Assembly (NCBI RefSeq): GCF_037893015.1
Contig: NC_133658.1
Location: 61,237,636 to 61,301,635 of the forward strand
DNA from: Macrotis lagotis
Taxonomy: Eukaryota > Chordata > Mammalia > Peramelemorphia > Peramelidae
DNA: 64,000 nt
Direction of reading: 5' to 3'
Of this stretch, positions 1 through 12,290 are shown piece by piece (the stretch's first letter is position 1; every line of letters starts with the position of its first letter). The position numbers and the translations under genes were made by a program. Under the pieces are notes generated by a model, which saw nothing but the letters and a program-made list of their open reading frames with translations, did no database searches and was not told the DNA's origin.

Positions 1-1389
1 CATATGAAGAAATGTGGGGCCTATTTTCACTAAAGAAAGATTTAAACGAACCCCAAGGGTCTATTCAGTAAAATATCATGGGGTACCAGTGAATGGCTCC
101 TCTGGGACTCCAGTATTTTTCTCTGTGAAGATCTAAAATTGGAAAAAAGATTCATAGGGACATTTGAAAATAGTACACCTACACACAGAACTCTACATAC
201 CCCAGGAAGTTGAAAATTAGAAAACAACTGGAGTTAGCATCAGCTTTCTGATGAACCCTATTGGGAAGAAACAATCGGCTATTAGTAATTAAGGATATTT
301 TTATATGCTCAGCCCATCACAGTGCTAGTATATAGTGAGTATTTAACAAATGCTAGATGTTAAATTGTATTGGCTTTGGTTGGGTTGGGTTGGGTTGAAC
401 AAGAGTTAGAAAGTCAACAGCTGGTGCCAAATAAACTGATATTTGTCAGCTGGAATCTAATGAGTTTCTGAACTTCCTTGGGTTTTGACCAGTCATTTCT
501 GAGAGATTTCTGTATTCAAAGTAAGACTTTAATTTCTTCCCCTATTAAATACAAAAAGCAATTGAGGTTGAGTTCAACATTTTTAGAACTTTATCAAAAT
601 CAAAATCATTTAACTTTAAGTGGTCATTGATAAGGATCTGGAAGAGGTACACATTTTTTTCTATTTCAATGTTATTTATTCTATCATATAGTTGGGAGGG
701 GGGAGATTAAGGGATATAATTCATATGTATTTGTAGCAATTATCTCCCCTTTTTGGCTGACCAATCCGTTTCAGATGAATGATTTAGAAAACCAAGAAAC
801 ATCTCTTTGTATAAAAAAAGAGAAAGTTTATAGTACTGATTTTTTTTTTGCTTTCTTTTGTTTTTGCTTTCTTCCTTTTATGTATTCTTAGAATTCTTGG
901 AATGGTTCCTCAACTTTCTCTCTGGTGTGTTTGCCCTCAGGGCTTCAGCTCAGACTTGAAAGATTAACGTTTCAGAATGGGAAGGCATTCAGAGGGCATC
1001 TTTGGGACAGAGGGAATGGTGCTCTTCCCTCTGCCTAGGGCAGGATCAGTATAGTGGCAATCAATCTAGGTCTAGTGACAAAGGGGTTGGGGTGCTCATC
1101 TGCTTACCTTCCCATCACACAGGACTAAATACTGGCAGCAGGAGAATGATGTTAATCATCATCTCTTCTTGGCCCCTCTGGAAATGTCAACATCTGAATC
1201 TTCTATGAGAGGGGACTTTGCAGGTAGGTTCCCTTTTGGTCAGCTCCTAAATATCATTACACTTCCCCAAACCCCTCTGTCTCCTATTTATACTACTGCC
1301 CAAAATCATTTTCATTCAGTGATTAGAAGATCTTTGCAGGATAATCCATGATGTTTTCCTGGCCTAAAGATATTACATCACCTAACGAT

Positions 1390-1645
1390 AATGGTAATTG
1401 CTATTAATGTGGCATCTTAAAGTTTGCAAAGCACTTTGCATAGATTATCCCCTTTGGATCCTCTTTGAAAAACCAGGAGGTAGGTGCCATAAGTATTATG
1501 ATTCCCAGTTTACAGATGAAAAACTGAAGCCCAGAAAGGTAAACCACTTAATCTGTGCTCACACAGCACATGAGTATCAACAACAAGATTTGAACCGAGA
1601 TTTTCCTGACTGCAAATCCAGTCTATTCTACCTAGAGACAGCAGA
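1390..1645 (-). mobile_element. MIR-type SINE, antisense
   Basis: The series 'gtttgcaaagcactttgca', 'ccagtttacagatgaaaaactgaa', 'cacacagcacatgag' and 'gatttgaaccgag' is the reverse of MIR order, and diverged. Confidence 0.6.
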
Positions 1646-1746
1646 GGGTAGATAGAATACTGGGCCTGGAGTCAGGAAGACCTGAGTTTAAATGCTTTCT
1701 AAGTTGTGTTCTGTCATCTTAGACAAATCACTTGGATTAGATCTTT

Positions 1747-1945
1747 CAGAATTTTTGTTCTTGCTTAGCCATTTTTCAGTTATGTCTAACCCTATGTGAC
1801 CCCTCTTAGGGTTTTCTTGGCAGAGATGCCGGAGTGGTTTGCCATTTCCTTCTCCAGCTCATTTTACAAATGATGAAACTGAGGTACACAGAGTGAAATG
1901 ACTTGCTCAGGTCGCACAGCTAGCAAGTGTCTGAGGCCACCACAC
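1747..1945 (+). mobile_element. RTE-tailed composite SINE (RTESINE-like)
   Basis: 'gttatgtctaaccctatgtg', then 'gttttcttggcagagatgcc', then 'gagtggtttgccatttcctt', then a CORE-SINE segment with 'cacagctagcaagtgtctgagg'. The first half resembles the RTE/BovB repeat sequence. Confidence 0.55.
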
Positions 1946-2169
1946 TGTCCCTATTTCAGTTCTAAATACTATGATCTGATCATTTGGTCCTTCTGAAAAC
2001 AGGGCTGTAAGAGCTTGTGGAGTGATGAATTAAGAGAAACCTGTTCACTGGAAAGTGATTTCTGGGTCATGGAGATTGAATCTCTATGTGACAAGACACC
2101 AGCTTCAGGCTGTTGCCTCCTGATGTCACTTCATCTACCACCGCTGTTTCTGAGGGCCCGGGTGACCCA

Positions 2170-2173
<4 letters not shown>

Positions 2174-2230
<57 letters not shown>
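2174..2230. repeat. (CT)n microsatellite
   Basis: Near-perfect dinucleotide run of about 57 bp. Confidence 0.97.
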
Positions 2231-2234
<4 letters not shown>

Positions 2235-2518
2235 CCCTCCTCACTGGGGAGGGGGCTCAACAGCAGTCATGAACACAACAGACTTGCTTAGAATTCTCCA
2301 GGTCTGCATCCATCAGCTCATTGTTAAGTAAATGTGTGGCTGTATGCATGTGTAACCACATACACACTCATATATATCTTCCCCATTGAATGTAAACTCT
2401 GGCAAAAGCAGATATCCTCTAACCCCAGTCCTGTCACATAGTAGGAATTGAATAAATGATAATAAACTCTACACAGTCATCCATACATGTATATGAATAT
2501 GTATGTGGTAAAACACCA

Positions 2519-2565
2519 TATATATATATATATATACATAGATATGTCTTACATTCTTACACACA

Positions 2566-2619
<54 letters not shown>
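2519..2619. repeat. (TA)n then (AC)n microsatellites
   Basis: (TA)9 at 2519-2536 and an (AC) run at 2559-2619 with one AT interruption. Confidence 0.95.
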
Positions 2620-2622
<3 letters not shown>

Positions 2623-3193
2623 TAAGGTGACCAGAGAGTGGTGGAGGGCAGTGTGCAAAGCTGTGGGTCTGCAAGCTGAGCATGTAATCTTTCTAAATCT
2701 GTTTTCTCCTCTGTAAAATAGGGGGAATATCTAATCTGACCCCCAAGTGAACTAATGAATATAAAGTGCTTTGTCGGCCACATGGACACTATTAATGTTA
2801 CAAGTCACATACGGATTGATCATCACAGCTGCAATGAGACATTCTAGTCCAACTGTGTCGAACTTAGGAAATGAATCTTTTTTAGGCACCCCAACTGACC
2901 AGGTCTGTCTCAGCCTGGCTATCAGGGAAATCTGTTTCTCTTCTTAGCAAACCTGGCTTTCAAATCCAGCCTAAAATAGAATTTCTTCTCTAAACTCTCC
3001 CAGTCACCGAGGAAGTAGGTCCCTTCTGTCTGGTTTTCTGGCTTCCATCATGGTCCCTCCTTCCTTCAGACTGAATTACATCCTAGACCCAGCTCTTGTG
3101 AGTCTCCAAACCTCAGTAGCCATCATTATTTTCCTTTTCACTTCTGATTTCCTTTTCTTGACACTCATTCTCACATTCACTAATTCCTGCCCT

Positions 3194-3195
<2 letters not shown>

Positions 3196-3267
<72 letters not shown>
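3196..3267. repeat. (TC)n microsatellite
   Basis: 72 bp of uninterrupted TC. Confidence 0.97.
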
Positions 3268-3270
<3 letters not shown>

Positions 3271-3860
3271 TACAATAAAGATGCATGCAGGCTAAAAGGC
3301 ATGGGCACACTTCCTAATCTTATCTCCTACCAAAAAATATCCTGGCTTAAGAAAAAAATGAACAAATAGTACCAGGACCATTTGATCCTCCCTAATGCCT
3401 TGCCTAGAGGATTCAAACATTATGATCAACAAATCTATAAGCCTTTGGTAGCTTTCAAGAGTTGCTATTCCTAGCAGCTCATCAATCTTCATATGAGAAA
3501 GACTACACAGTGTATTATAAGGAAAGAAACTGATGTGCCAAGAAAATGAATATCTTGACCATAGAATGGGAGATCTAGAATAATAACTATTCCCAGTTCT
3601 ATAGAACTTTAAAAACTGAATCTTTTACAACAACCTTATGTAATGGGTAGTGTATTGTGCTCTCCTTTACAGGTGAAGACACTATGTCTCAGCAAGGTTA
3701 AGCTATATGCCCTGGGTTTTACAATATTAAACACCTTTAATGAGTCTGCAACTCAAATTCAGAAGTTCTGATTCTAAATCCAGTTTTCCCACTATGTCAC
3801 TTTCTGAGTTTCAAGTCATCACAGAACTCATCAGGATAACTGAATAGTGGAGGGGAACAA

Positions 3861-4008
3861 TTTTTTTTTTTTAGTTTTTGAAAAGCATTAGGATTAAGTG
3901 ACTTGCTACTTAACTAAGTAATTATTAAGTGTCTGAGGCTGAATTTGAACTCAAGTCTTCCTGACTCCAGGCCCGGTGCTCTATCCATTGCACCACCTAG
4001 CTGCCCCA
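3861..4008 (-). mobile_element. Marsupial tRNA-SINE, antisense
   Basis: T-run, then 'gtgtctgaggctgaatttga', 'ctgactccag', 'tccattgcaccacctagctg'. Target-site repeat gaacaattt at 3855-3863 and 4009-4017. Confidence 0.9.
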
Positions 4009-5018
4009 GAACAATTTCTAAGATCATTCTACCCCCTTTTTCCCCCCAAATCCCCTGATCTGGACTGTTCCAGAACCCACCCAGAATAGCCAGGAGAAAA
4101 CACTATAATAAGGGATTCCCTACCTCCCCTTGCCTCCCACCTCACCTGGACTACTTGATTACTCATAGGATTTTTGAACGATATAGATCAATAACTCCAT
4201 TCTTTCTGATGAAAAAAGAACCGATAGGCCTTCCCCTCAACCCTTCTATACTATATGTGGTAAAATTAGTTCTCTTTTACCCTGGGGTAAAGTACTGGTG
4301 GCCTAAGGCTAGTTACCCACTCAAATGATATAAAGGTAATAAAAAGTTTTTCCATCTAAATTCTAGTCCTGCAGCCAATTTTGGCTCCTGCCTCATTGAA
4401 TTTCATTAAACAACCTGTCTACCAGGATAAGATTTATTTGATGATTATTTAGTTACATGAGCTCCCACAAAGCAAGATCTTAAATCTGCAGAGAGGTGAT
4501 TTGTAAACATAGTTCATTCTGTTTGACTATCGAAGCAGAACTAAGTTTCTCACATTCTCTCCGACAGGAGGTCGTATATCCACTGCCAGAAATCAACTCA
4601 GCATCAATGTGGTATTCCATTTCTAGAGTCAAAGGCAACAAGAAAGAAGCCTAATCAAGAGGCTGGTTCTGAATCTGTGCAGACTTAGTGTTAGTCAAAT
4701 CTCACATTGGTTGCACTCTACCTTTTACAGCAATGGTTCCAGTACTTAAAGTGATTAACCCATGTGCAAAAATGTAAGATCTTGACTGCAAAGCATAGAT
4801 TTCAGAAAGAGCTCCCTTACCATTTTTCAATATTATAAAATTAACAGATAGCCAGAGGATAAGAAATTTACCTTTTCTGGATCTTTCTATAATGTAGGAA
4901 CTATTTAATTTATTATCCAAGCAATATATTATTAAATGGTTGGAAAGACACCAGAGAAAAAGGCATAGTTCCTGACCTCAGAGAGCTTAAAATCTGCCCA
5001 GTGAGATAAGACTAGTGC

Positions 5019-5345
5019 AGTGGAAGCCTAATTCTGGTTCTGTCATTGTGATCTTGGGGGAGTCACCTCATTTCTAGGGACTACAGTTTTTGTTTGTAAA
5101 ATGAAGGATTTGGGCCAGATGATTCCTATAGCTCCTTCTAGCTCTGCTTTCAGGAGGCCATGGTTTATGTACTCAGTAGCCTCAATACTTCTATTTTTGC
5201 TTCCTGTGTAGCACTGATGGGAATGGGGTGCTCCCTTGCTTGGGCAAGGTCAGATAAGCTTAAGTGGGTACAGGTGTCAGGCAGTCTCTACCCAGGGACA
5301 AAATCCTGAGAAATGCTACATCTTTGAGTCACCACAATTCCTTCC
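5019..5345 (+). repeat. Inverted duplication, left arm
   Basis: 327 bp that recur in inverse orientation at 6559-6883 with roughly nine matches in ten. The match covers a MIR-like part ('tgtttgtaaaatgaaggatttggg') and a non-MIR part ('tgtgtagcactgatgggaatgg'). Confidence 0.85.
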
Positions 5346-5882
5346 AGTAGAAACCAGTAGAGGAATACATAATCATGATCCTTGTGTCAAAGTTTTCTGA
5401 CTCTTCAGTAAGCCACCAAGCAAATACCCTTGCTGTCCTATACTCTGGCCTAACTAGGTTTCAGTGTTATAATGCTTTCAGGCAGTGTTTGAGATGCCTA
5501 TGAAATGCAGGCAGGTGTTATTCAAAAAGCAATCGAAAAGTGTAATAGAAGAAGGTGGGCAATAACCAGGACTAATGCTACTGAATATTTCATCACCTGA
5601 TATTCTTAGTTCAAAATGGTGCTCACTCCTCCTTTCCTCCTCTGCAGAGGTGGGGGACTAGAGGTATGGAATGCTGCCAATACTGTCAGTCTCAACTGAC
5701 GTGTTGGTTAGTTTTGTCAAGTTTCTTTTTTTTCTTCTTTTTTTATGCATTGTTATAAGGGCTCTATGGAGGGGAGGAGCAAGTATATATTTGGAATTGA
5801 AGATGGTATTGAAATAAAAGATAGCAATATAATTTGGGGTTTGGGTTTTTTTTTAAACTTGATTTTATTAATGAAGTGAATT

Positions 5883-6040
5883 CTTTTTTTTTTTTAGGTT
5901 TTTTGCAAGGCAAATGGGGTTAAGTGGCTTGCCCAAGGCCACACAGCTAGGTAATTATTAAGTGTCTGAGACTGGATTTGAACCCAGGTACTACTGACTC
6001 CAGGGCTGGTGCTTTATCCACTGTGCCACCTAGCCACCCC
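5883..6040 (-). mobile_element. Marsupial tRNA-SINE, antisense
   Basis: Full antisense consensus from poly-T to 'gccacctagccacccc'. 'aatttgggg' occurs after it and again near 5831, possibly the target-site repeat. Confidence 0.9.
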
Positions 6041-6082
6041 AATTTGGGGGTTTTTTAAGGAAGTACTTAATGAAGATTGTAC

Positions 6083-6345
6083 TAGACCTGGAGTCAGAAA
6101 GACCTAAATTCAAATCCAACTTACTATCTTTAAGACAGTAAGACCTTACAATCCATATGACCCTGGGCAAGTCATTTAATCTCCAATATTCTACAATTGC
6201 TTCATTTTCTTCATCTATACAATGGGTATAATAATAGCACCTATCTCCCAGTGAGATAATTATAGGCTGCTGAGTACATAAGCCATGGCCTCCTGAGATA
6301 AATGAGATAATTATAAAGTGCTTAGCATAGTACTTGGTCATTATA
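6083..6345 (+). mobile_element. MIR SINE, sense
   Basis: 'ctggagtcagaaagacct', 'tgggcaagtcatttaatctc', 'aatgggtataataatagcac' and 'aaagtgcttagcatagtactt' follow the MIR order end to end. It is broken by the 38-bp insert. Confidence 0.75.
6265..6302 (-). repeat. 38-bp insert copied from the duplicated arm
   Basis: Flanked by a perfect 13-bp direct repeat, tgagataattata (6252-6264 and 6303-6315), inside a MIR. Its 32-nt core differs from the reverse complement of the left arm (around 5155-5190) at two positions. Confidence 0.65.
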
Positions 6346-6558
6346 TTGTTGTTGGTGGTGGTTGTTGCTATCATTATTCTGGAGCCCCTGAGTTTGCTTT
6401 CCTTCCAATGACATTTTCAGACCCAAGAACTTATCAGGAAACTTCACTTTGCCAAACCCCTAGAAACACTCTGGCAAGGGCTGAAATAAGTGAACTACCA
6501 AATGTTACTTAAATTGTTATTTGAATGTGAAAATCCAAATAAGGTGAAAGGGGAATTG

Positions 6559-6883
6559 GGAAGGAACTGTGGTGCCTCAAAGATACAGCATTTCTCAGGA
6601 TTTTGTCCCTAGGTAGAGATTGCTTGATGCCTGTACACAGTTAAGCTGACCTGACCTTGCCCAAGCAAGGGAGCACCCCATTCCCATCAGTGCTACACAG
6701 GAAGCAAAGATGGAAGTATTGAGGCTGCTGAGTACACGACATGGACTCCTGAAAGCAGAGCTAGAAGGAGCTAAAGGAATCATCTGACCCAAATCCTTCA
6801 TTTTACAAACAAAAACTGTTGTCCCTAGAAATGCGGTGACTCCCCCAAGATCACAATGACAGAGCCAGAACTAGACTTCCACT
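6559..6883 (-). repeat. Inverted duplication, right arm
   Basis: Reverse complement of 5019-5345 with about 30 differences and a small indel. The spacer is 1213 bp and contains a SINE (5883-6040) and a MIR (6083-6345). Confidence 0.85.
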
Positions 6884-7800
6884 CCAAGCAATTCATTTCT
6901 CATTGGCATTCACAAATGTTTATTGTGAAAGACATCTTCTGACCTTAAGTTACCTGATCATCTCCCTTTACCTCCACTTAAGTGGACCCATTATGTAGGA
7001 AGCCTTCCCAAGACCCTCCTACTGTGAAGTCTCTGCTTCTCTTTCCTAACTTCTCTTTGACAATCAGACGTGTGTTGCATCTGTCAAATGTGGCTTTGCA
7101 AAGATCCTTGCACTTTCATGGTGTGCCTCATATCTGAGTCACTTTGCTCAGGTGGTTAGTCAGAACCTTCCCCCAAACCACCTATAAGACAAGAGCCCAG
7201 GAAAGTCTAAAGGAAATCCTGCTGTTATTCTGCTCTCCTCCCCTCCAGGAGCCTGGGTGTGTCTCCTTCCTCTCCAGCTATTTCTCCCTTCTCTGCAATC
7301 ACCCCCTTTTAGTATCCAGACCCAACACTCTCTGCTTCTCCAATACAAGAGCGATTCCCTAAATGCTTGTTGGTTCTCTCAATGGCTGGCCACATAATAC
7401 AGGCATTGTCGCAAATGTTGGAAACAGGCTACCTCATAGAAATATTCATCCTATTGCATCAAGCAAACAAGCTTCTCTTTTTCACATACAAATTAGAAAT
7501 ATGTTCTTCTGGGATCACTAAACACTAGTAGAGTAGGGATATTTTCAAAATTTTGCCCCTTCTCCAGCATATAGAATGATGTTGTGTACATGGATCCAAG
7601 TACGGTTGTAGATTCATAGCTGGATGTAAAATTGGAAATAAAATCTTGTCCCTCGTTTTCAAGATAGTGAAACTGAGACCTAGACTAGATGTTTAATAAA
7701 TGTTTGTTGTATTAACGAATGAATGAACCCAACTTTGGGAGTGCATAAAAGGAAAGAAAAGCTAGTATCTTACCTTAATGTAATGGCTGATAGTATTTCT

Positions 7801-7967
7801 TTTTTTTTTTTAATGTCTGATATTCTTTATTTTTCAAGGCAATGGGGTTAAGTGGCTTGCCCAAGGCCACGTGGCTAGGTAATATTAAGTGTCTGAGGTC
7901 GGATTTGAACCCAGGTACTCCTGACTCCAAGGCCAGTGTTCTACTCACTGCACCACCTAGCCGCCCC
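7801..7967 (-). mobile_element. Marsupial tRNA-SINE, antisense, intact TSD
   Basis: Full-length antisense copy between perfect repeats tgatagtatttct at 7788-7800 and 7968-7980. Confidence 0.95.
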
Positions 7968-7999
7968 TGATAGTATTTCTTTTGCTTAGTTTGACAGCC

Positions 8000-8595
8000 A
8001 AACTCTTTTTCTAAGTTTTTATTTTAAGTTTTACAATTTTTCCCCTAATCTTACTTCCCTCCCCCCACAGAAGGCAATTTGTCAGTCTTTACATTATTTC
8101 CATGCTGTACATTGATACAAATTGAATGTGATGAGAGAGAAATCATATCCTTAAGGAAGAAACATAAAGTAGAAGAGATAGCAAGATCAGACAATAAGAC
8201 ATCAGGGTTTTTTCCTAAGTTAAAGGTAATAGTCCTTGGTCTTTGTTCAAACTCCACAGTTCTTTCTCTGGATACAGATGGTATTCTCCATTGCAGACAG
8301 CCCCATAGTCCCTGGTTGTTGCACTGATGGAATGAGCCCAGTCCTTCAAGGTTGATCATTGCTCCCATGTTGCTGTTAGGGTATACAGTGTTTTTCTGGT
8401 TCTGCTCATCTCACTCAGCATCAGTTCATGCAAATCCTTCCAGGCTTCCCTGAATTCCAGTCCCTCCTGGTTTCTATTAGAAAAATAGTGTTCCATGACA
8501 TATATATTCCACAGTTTGCTAAGCCATTCCCCAGTTGAAGGACATTTACTTGATTTCCAATTCTTTGCCACCACAAACAGGGCTGCTATGGACTA
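8000..8595 (-). mobile_element. L1 LINE 3' end with ORF2 C-terminus
   Basis: On the minus strand the first part reads VAKNWKSSKCPSTGEWLSKL, then WNIYVMEHYF, then EAWKDLHELMLSEMSR. This corresponds to the L1 ORF2 end (AKIWKQPKCPSTDEWIKKMW, YIYTMEYYSA, LEIIILSEVSQ). A 3'UTR and an A-rich end at about 8000 follow. It is 5' truncated. Family assignment rests on this remembered alignment. Confidence 0.65.
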
Positions 8596-8854
8596 CCAAA
8601 CTCTTACAGGAGCCATCCTGAGACAAGATGTGATTTAGACCAGTACTTCTCATGGGAGAAAAACTATGAAGCATTTACTCAGGAGATGAAAGTGTCAATG
8701 ATGAAGTATATCTTTGTGCTTTCTTAGCATATATAAATCTGGGGTTTATTATGCAGCATGTGGGATCAGGCAGAACTCCATTTCTATGAGAATGATGGAC
8801 TGCTTTCCTGAACCACTAATCTTCTTTTAGACAGATGTCTCTCTGTCAGCATTC

Positions 8855-9480
8855 CAAGTCATAGATCCCCAGAGCTAGAAGGATCTTCAAATCATATAGC
8901 CTAACCCATAAGTGTGAACCTCTCTGTAATATGCCCAAGAGGGGATCATTTGGTCACCACTTAAAGGCCCCCAGTGACATGGAATTCAGTACCTAGATAA
9001 GTCTAAACTAAGCATAGAAAGGTATCATGGTTCAAAGGAAAAGACACTGGATATGGAGTCCAAAGACTTGAGTTCAACTCCTAACTCAGCCATTGAGTAG
9101 TTATTGATCTTGGCCCAGTCTCTTAACCCAACTAGTCCTTTACCTCATCTTTGCTCTACAGCTATGATCCTCCATTTGTGAACAGCTCATCTAAGGAAGT
9201 TCTTCTTTAAATGAACTCAAAATCTGCCTCTCTTCAATCTCCCCATTGCTCCTAATTCCCTCCAGGGTCAAGTATGTTAAATCTAATCCTCCAGAGAAGC
9301 CCTTCTAAAATACTTGACTATGATCATGTTCCTGTCAAATCTTTTCTTCTCAGAGATCCTTACAGAACATCCCTTTCCTGATGGCTTCCTCTGGAAATCC
9401 TCTGATTGGTCATCATCCCTTCTAAAACATGGTACCCAGAATGGACCAGCATGCTCCAAATACTGTTGTAGAGGAGAATC
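8855..9480 (-). mobile_element. CR1/L3-type LINE remnant with MIR inside
   Basis: 'cagagctagaaggatcttca', 'cttctaaaacatggtaccca' and 'gaatggaccagcatgctcca' follow the antisense CR1/L3 3' region. A MIR-like SINE at about 9010-9180 splits it. Confidence 0.5.
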
Positions 9481-11222
9481 CCTAACTGTTGGACTTTGAA
9501 ATAACTCCTGAGTCTACAAATACCCTTTCCAGAAAAGAGTTCCTAGAGGAGACACTGCCTTGTTGCATGTAAAATCTGCAAAAATAGGGTTCCTATCTCA
9601 CAAATGTCCTCCAAAATGCCATAAATAATGCCAGTTTCCAAAGCTTCTGCAGCATTGTTTATTAATGAAAAAACTAACATATGGTCTATAGTTCTAGTTT
9701 TCCAAGATGATGGTTTTGAATAAAAACAAATTCCCCTAAAAATATAGACTTGAGGGAGGGAATAATCCTAGTTTGGTAACAGTCAAAATCACCCTCACTG
9801 AAATGTTCCCTTTTCTTCACCCAGAATTCTCCTGGGGCTCCATCCATACCAGATCACAGTTCTACAGAGAATTACCCATTTTTCAAACCTTGACTCCCCA
9901 CTGGTGTTAATGCTTCTCTCCCCTAAAACAATCCCCAGAGTTGTAATAAACATATGAACCCCAACAGTGCTGAGACACATTTTCACAGTCAGATTTGAGA
10001 GTTACCTACTGTTCCTTAAACCATGGATCTTCTTAAGGCCATTTAGTATGGGTAGTCACTGTTTAGGTGAGAAAATATTTCCAACACTCATTCCTCAAAG
10101 GATAAGTGTCTGTTCACTTTTGGAGGAACAAGTAGAAAAAATAGTAAATCTGAAGGGACAAGAGATGTGAATTTGAAAGCCTATGCTGCCACTTATCTTG
10201 GACAAGTTAGTTATCCCTTCACCAGAGATAGGGCAGCAGTGCCCCTCAATCTGGAAAATCTGTGTAAAATTTTTGACCTTCCATTCGTACCATAGAAGAA
10301 GTCTGAATTTTTTTATTTTTCTTTTTATTTATGGTACCTGATTGTAAAATTGGTGTTAAGTATTTAGTCAAAGGTTCTGTGTCCTCTGATGGCCTTTACA
10401 TATCATTTCCATCTTCCATAAAACTCCCCAAAAAGTCCCATTTAATTTCTTAAGCTGACCCACAATATATTGAAACCACAATGGGGAAAGTCATGATATG
10501 GAAAGCATAACTGTATTTTCTCAATGAGCCTCAGGCTCCTTATCTGCAAAACTAAAATAAGGTCAGAGAAAATGACTTTCAAGGGCCTTTCCAGTTCTTT
10601 TTCTACTGAAAACCACCTCCTCCAGAGATTAGAGTCACTGAGGAGGCCATCCTTTCATCAGAAGCAAAAGGAGGACAGCTTCTTTTAGATAATTCTGCTC
10701 TGCAACGTCATTCACGTGTGAGGGTTAAACTTGTACAGAAGCAGAAATAAAGTTGTGAACTTCCAGAAATGGTTTTCAGAACTCTGAATGTTCTCCTTTT
10801 GGCAGCATGTCAGTTGTTAATCTTGCTGAAATATGAGGTGTTTTGGGGGATGGTTGGGGTTTTTTTCATAATTAATATAATTTTCCTTTTGTTCATAGAG
10901 TTCTTTCTTAACTAAAAATAAAACCATTTCAGATAAATTTGTATCCAGGTGTCCTTCCAACACAGTGGAGTTGCATAATCAATAGAATAGAAGCAGTCTG
11001 CTGTATTCCTGAGTCTGCTTGGGGAATCCCTCTTCTAGCATTGCTGGGGCCTTGAAGTCAGAGCTTGCCTTTTATATCTTTGTTCTGAATATCAAAGAGC
11101 CAAGGAGAGGGAAGAAAGAGAGGGAGATAACTGAAAGGCAGTGGTCATAGCAGGAACTAGCATGGGGCATCTTGGCTTCTGCCCACATACCAACATCCAG
11201 GAGAGTAGGGGAGGGAGGGAGG

Positions 11223-11227
<5 letters not shown>

Positions 11228-11275
<48 letters not shown>
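11228..11275. repeat. (GA)n microsatellite
   Basis: GGGA-type repeats (11209-11229) run into a perfect GA run. Confidence 0.95.
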
Positions 11276-11278
<3 letters not shown>

Positions 11279-11548
11279 TTCCCCACCAAGAGGTACAGGG
11301 TCACCTCTCTAATTGGTCCAACTTCTCACCAAATTTCTATGCTTCCCAAAAGGATCCTTCAACCAATTACAGTAGAGGAGATATTTTAAGTTCCCTTCCC
11401 CACTCCATCACCAACCCCGATCACTGGATTTGCCACAAAGACTGGAATTTCCAGCTATGGCTCTGGTGGTCAAATGGATGCAAGGGCTTAGAGTAGCAAA
11501 AAGCATGGTATCTGAGAGTATAATATAACTGAGAAGAGTCAGGAAAAT

Positions 11549-11697
11549 GGGACAGTTAGCTGATTCAGTGGATAGAGCACTAGCCCTGGAGTCAGGAGGA
11601 CCTGAGTTCAAATCCAGCCTCAGATACTTAATTACCTAGCTTTGTGACCTTGGGCAAGTCATTTTTTTACCCCATTGCCTTGAGGGGGAAAAAAAGA
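11549..11697 (+). mobile_element. Marsupial tRNA-SINE, sense
   Basis: 'cagtggatagagcactagcc', 'gagttcaaatccagcctcag', 'accttgggcaagtc' and a G/A-rich tail. Diverged at the head ('cagttagctgatt'). Confidence 0.9.
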
Positions 11698-11830
11698 AAC
11701 CTGGTTTCAAATATTACCACTACCCCTTGCTATGTGATCATAATGTAATTTCTCTAAGTTTCAGTTTCCTCATCAGTAAAATAGAGCTCATAATATCTAT
11801 GGTATTACTTCCTAGGGTAGTGAGGTTTAT

Positions 11831-12017
11831 TTTTTATTTTATTTCATTTTTTTATTTTATTTTATTTTATTAGGTTTTTGCAAGGCAAATGGGATTAAGT
11901 AGCTTGCCTAAGGCTACACAGCTAGGTAATTATTAAGTGTCTGAGACCAGATTTGAACTCAGGAACTCCTGACTCCAGGACCGGTGCTCTATCCACTGCA
12001 CCACCTAGCCACCCCAA
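11831..12017 (-). mobile_element. Marsupial tRNA-SINE, antisense, with (TATTT) tail
   Basis: Perfect 13-bp flanking repeat tagtgaggtttat at 11818-11830 and 12018-12030. The tail is (ATTTT)n on the + strand. Confidence 0.95.
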
Positions 12018-12119
12018 TAGTGAGGTTTATATAAAATAAATGTGTATAAGGCTCAGAAAAAGTGTAAGTGTGTATAAATATTTGTTGTTATTGTTTTTAT
12101 TAATATTTAAAATAAGAAA

Positions 12120-12290
12120 CCTTGGTTTTGAATCCAAACTCTGTTAATTGCTTGTCATGTGACTGTGGGCAAGACATTTTCCCTTTCTGTGTCTCAGTTT
12201 TCTCCATCTGTAAAATGAGGATTGAACTAACTTCTAAGGAACCTTCTGGTTCTAAATCCTTTGACCCCAGAGGAAACTGTTCTTTGAAAA
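12120..12290 (+). mobile_element. MIR/THER-type SINE 3' part
   Basis: 'gactgtgggcaagacatttt', 'ctccatctgtaaaatgagga' and 'ccttctggttctaaatcc' follow the sense order. Confidence 0.6.

Noticed and set aside
2015-2331. Open frames through the (CT)n run, and similar ones at 2.5, 3.1, 11.1 and 23.8 kb
   Set aside because: They exist only because dinucleotide repeats lack stops; poly Ser-Leu or Cys-Val is not a gene.
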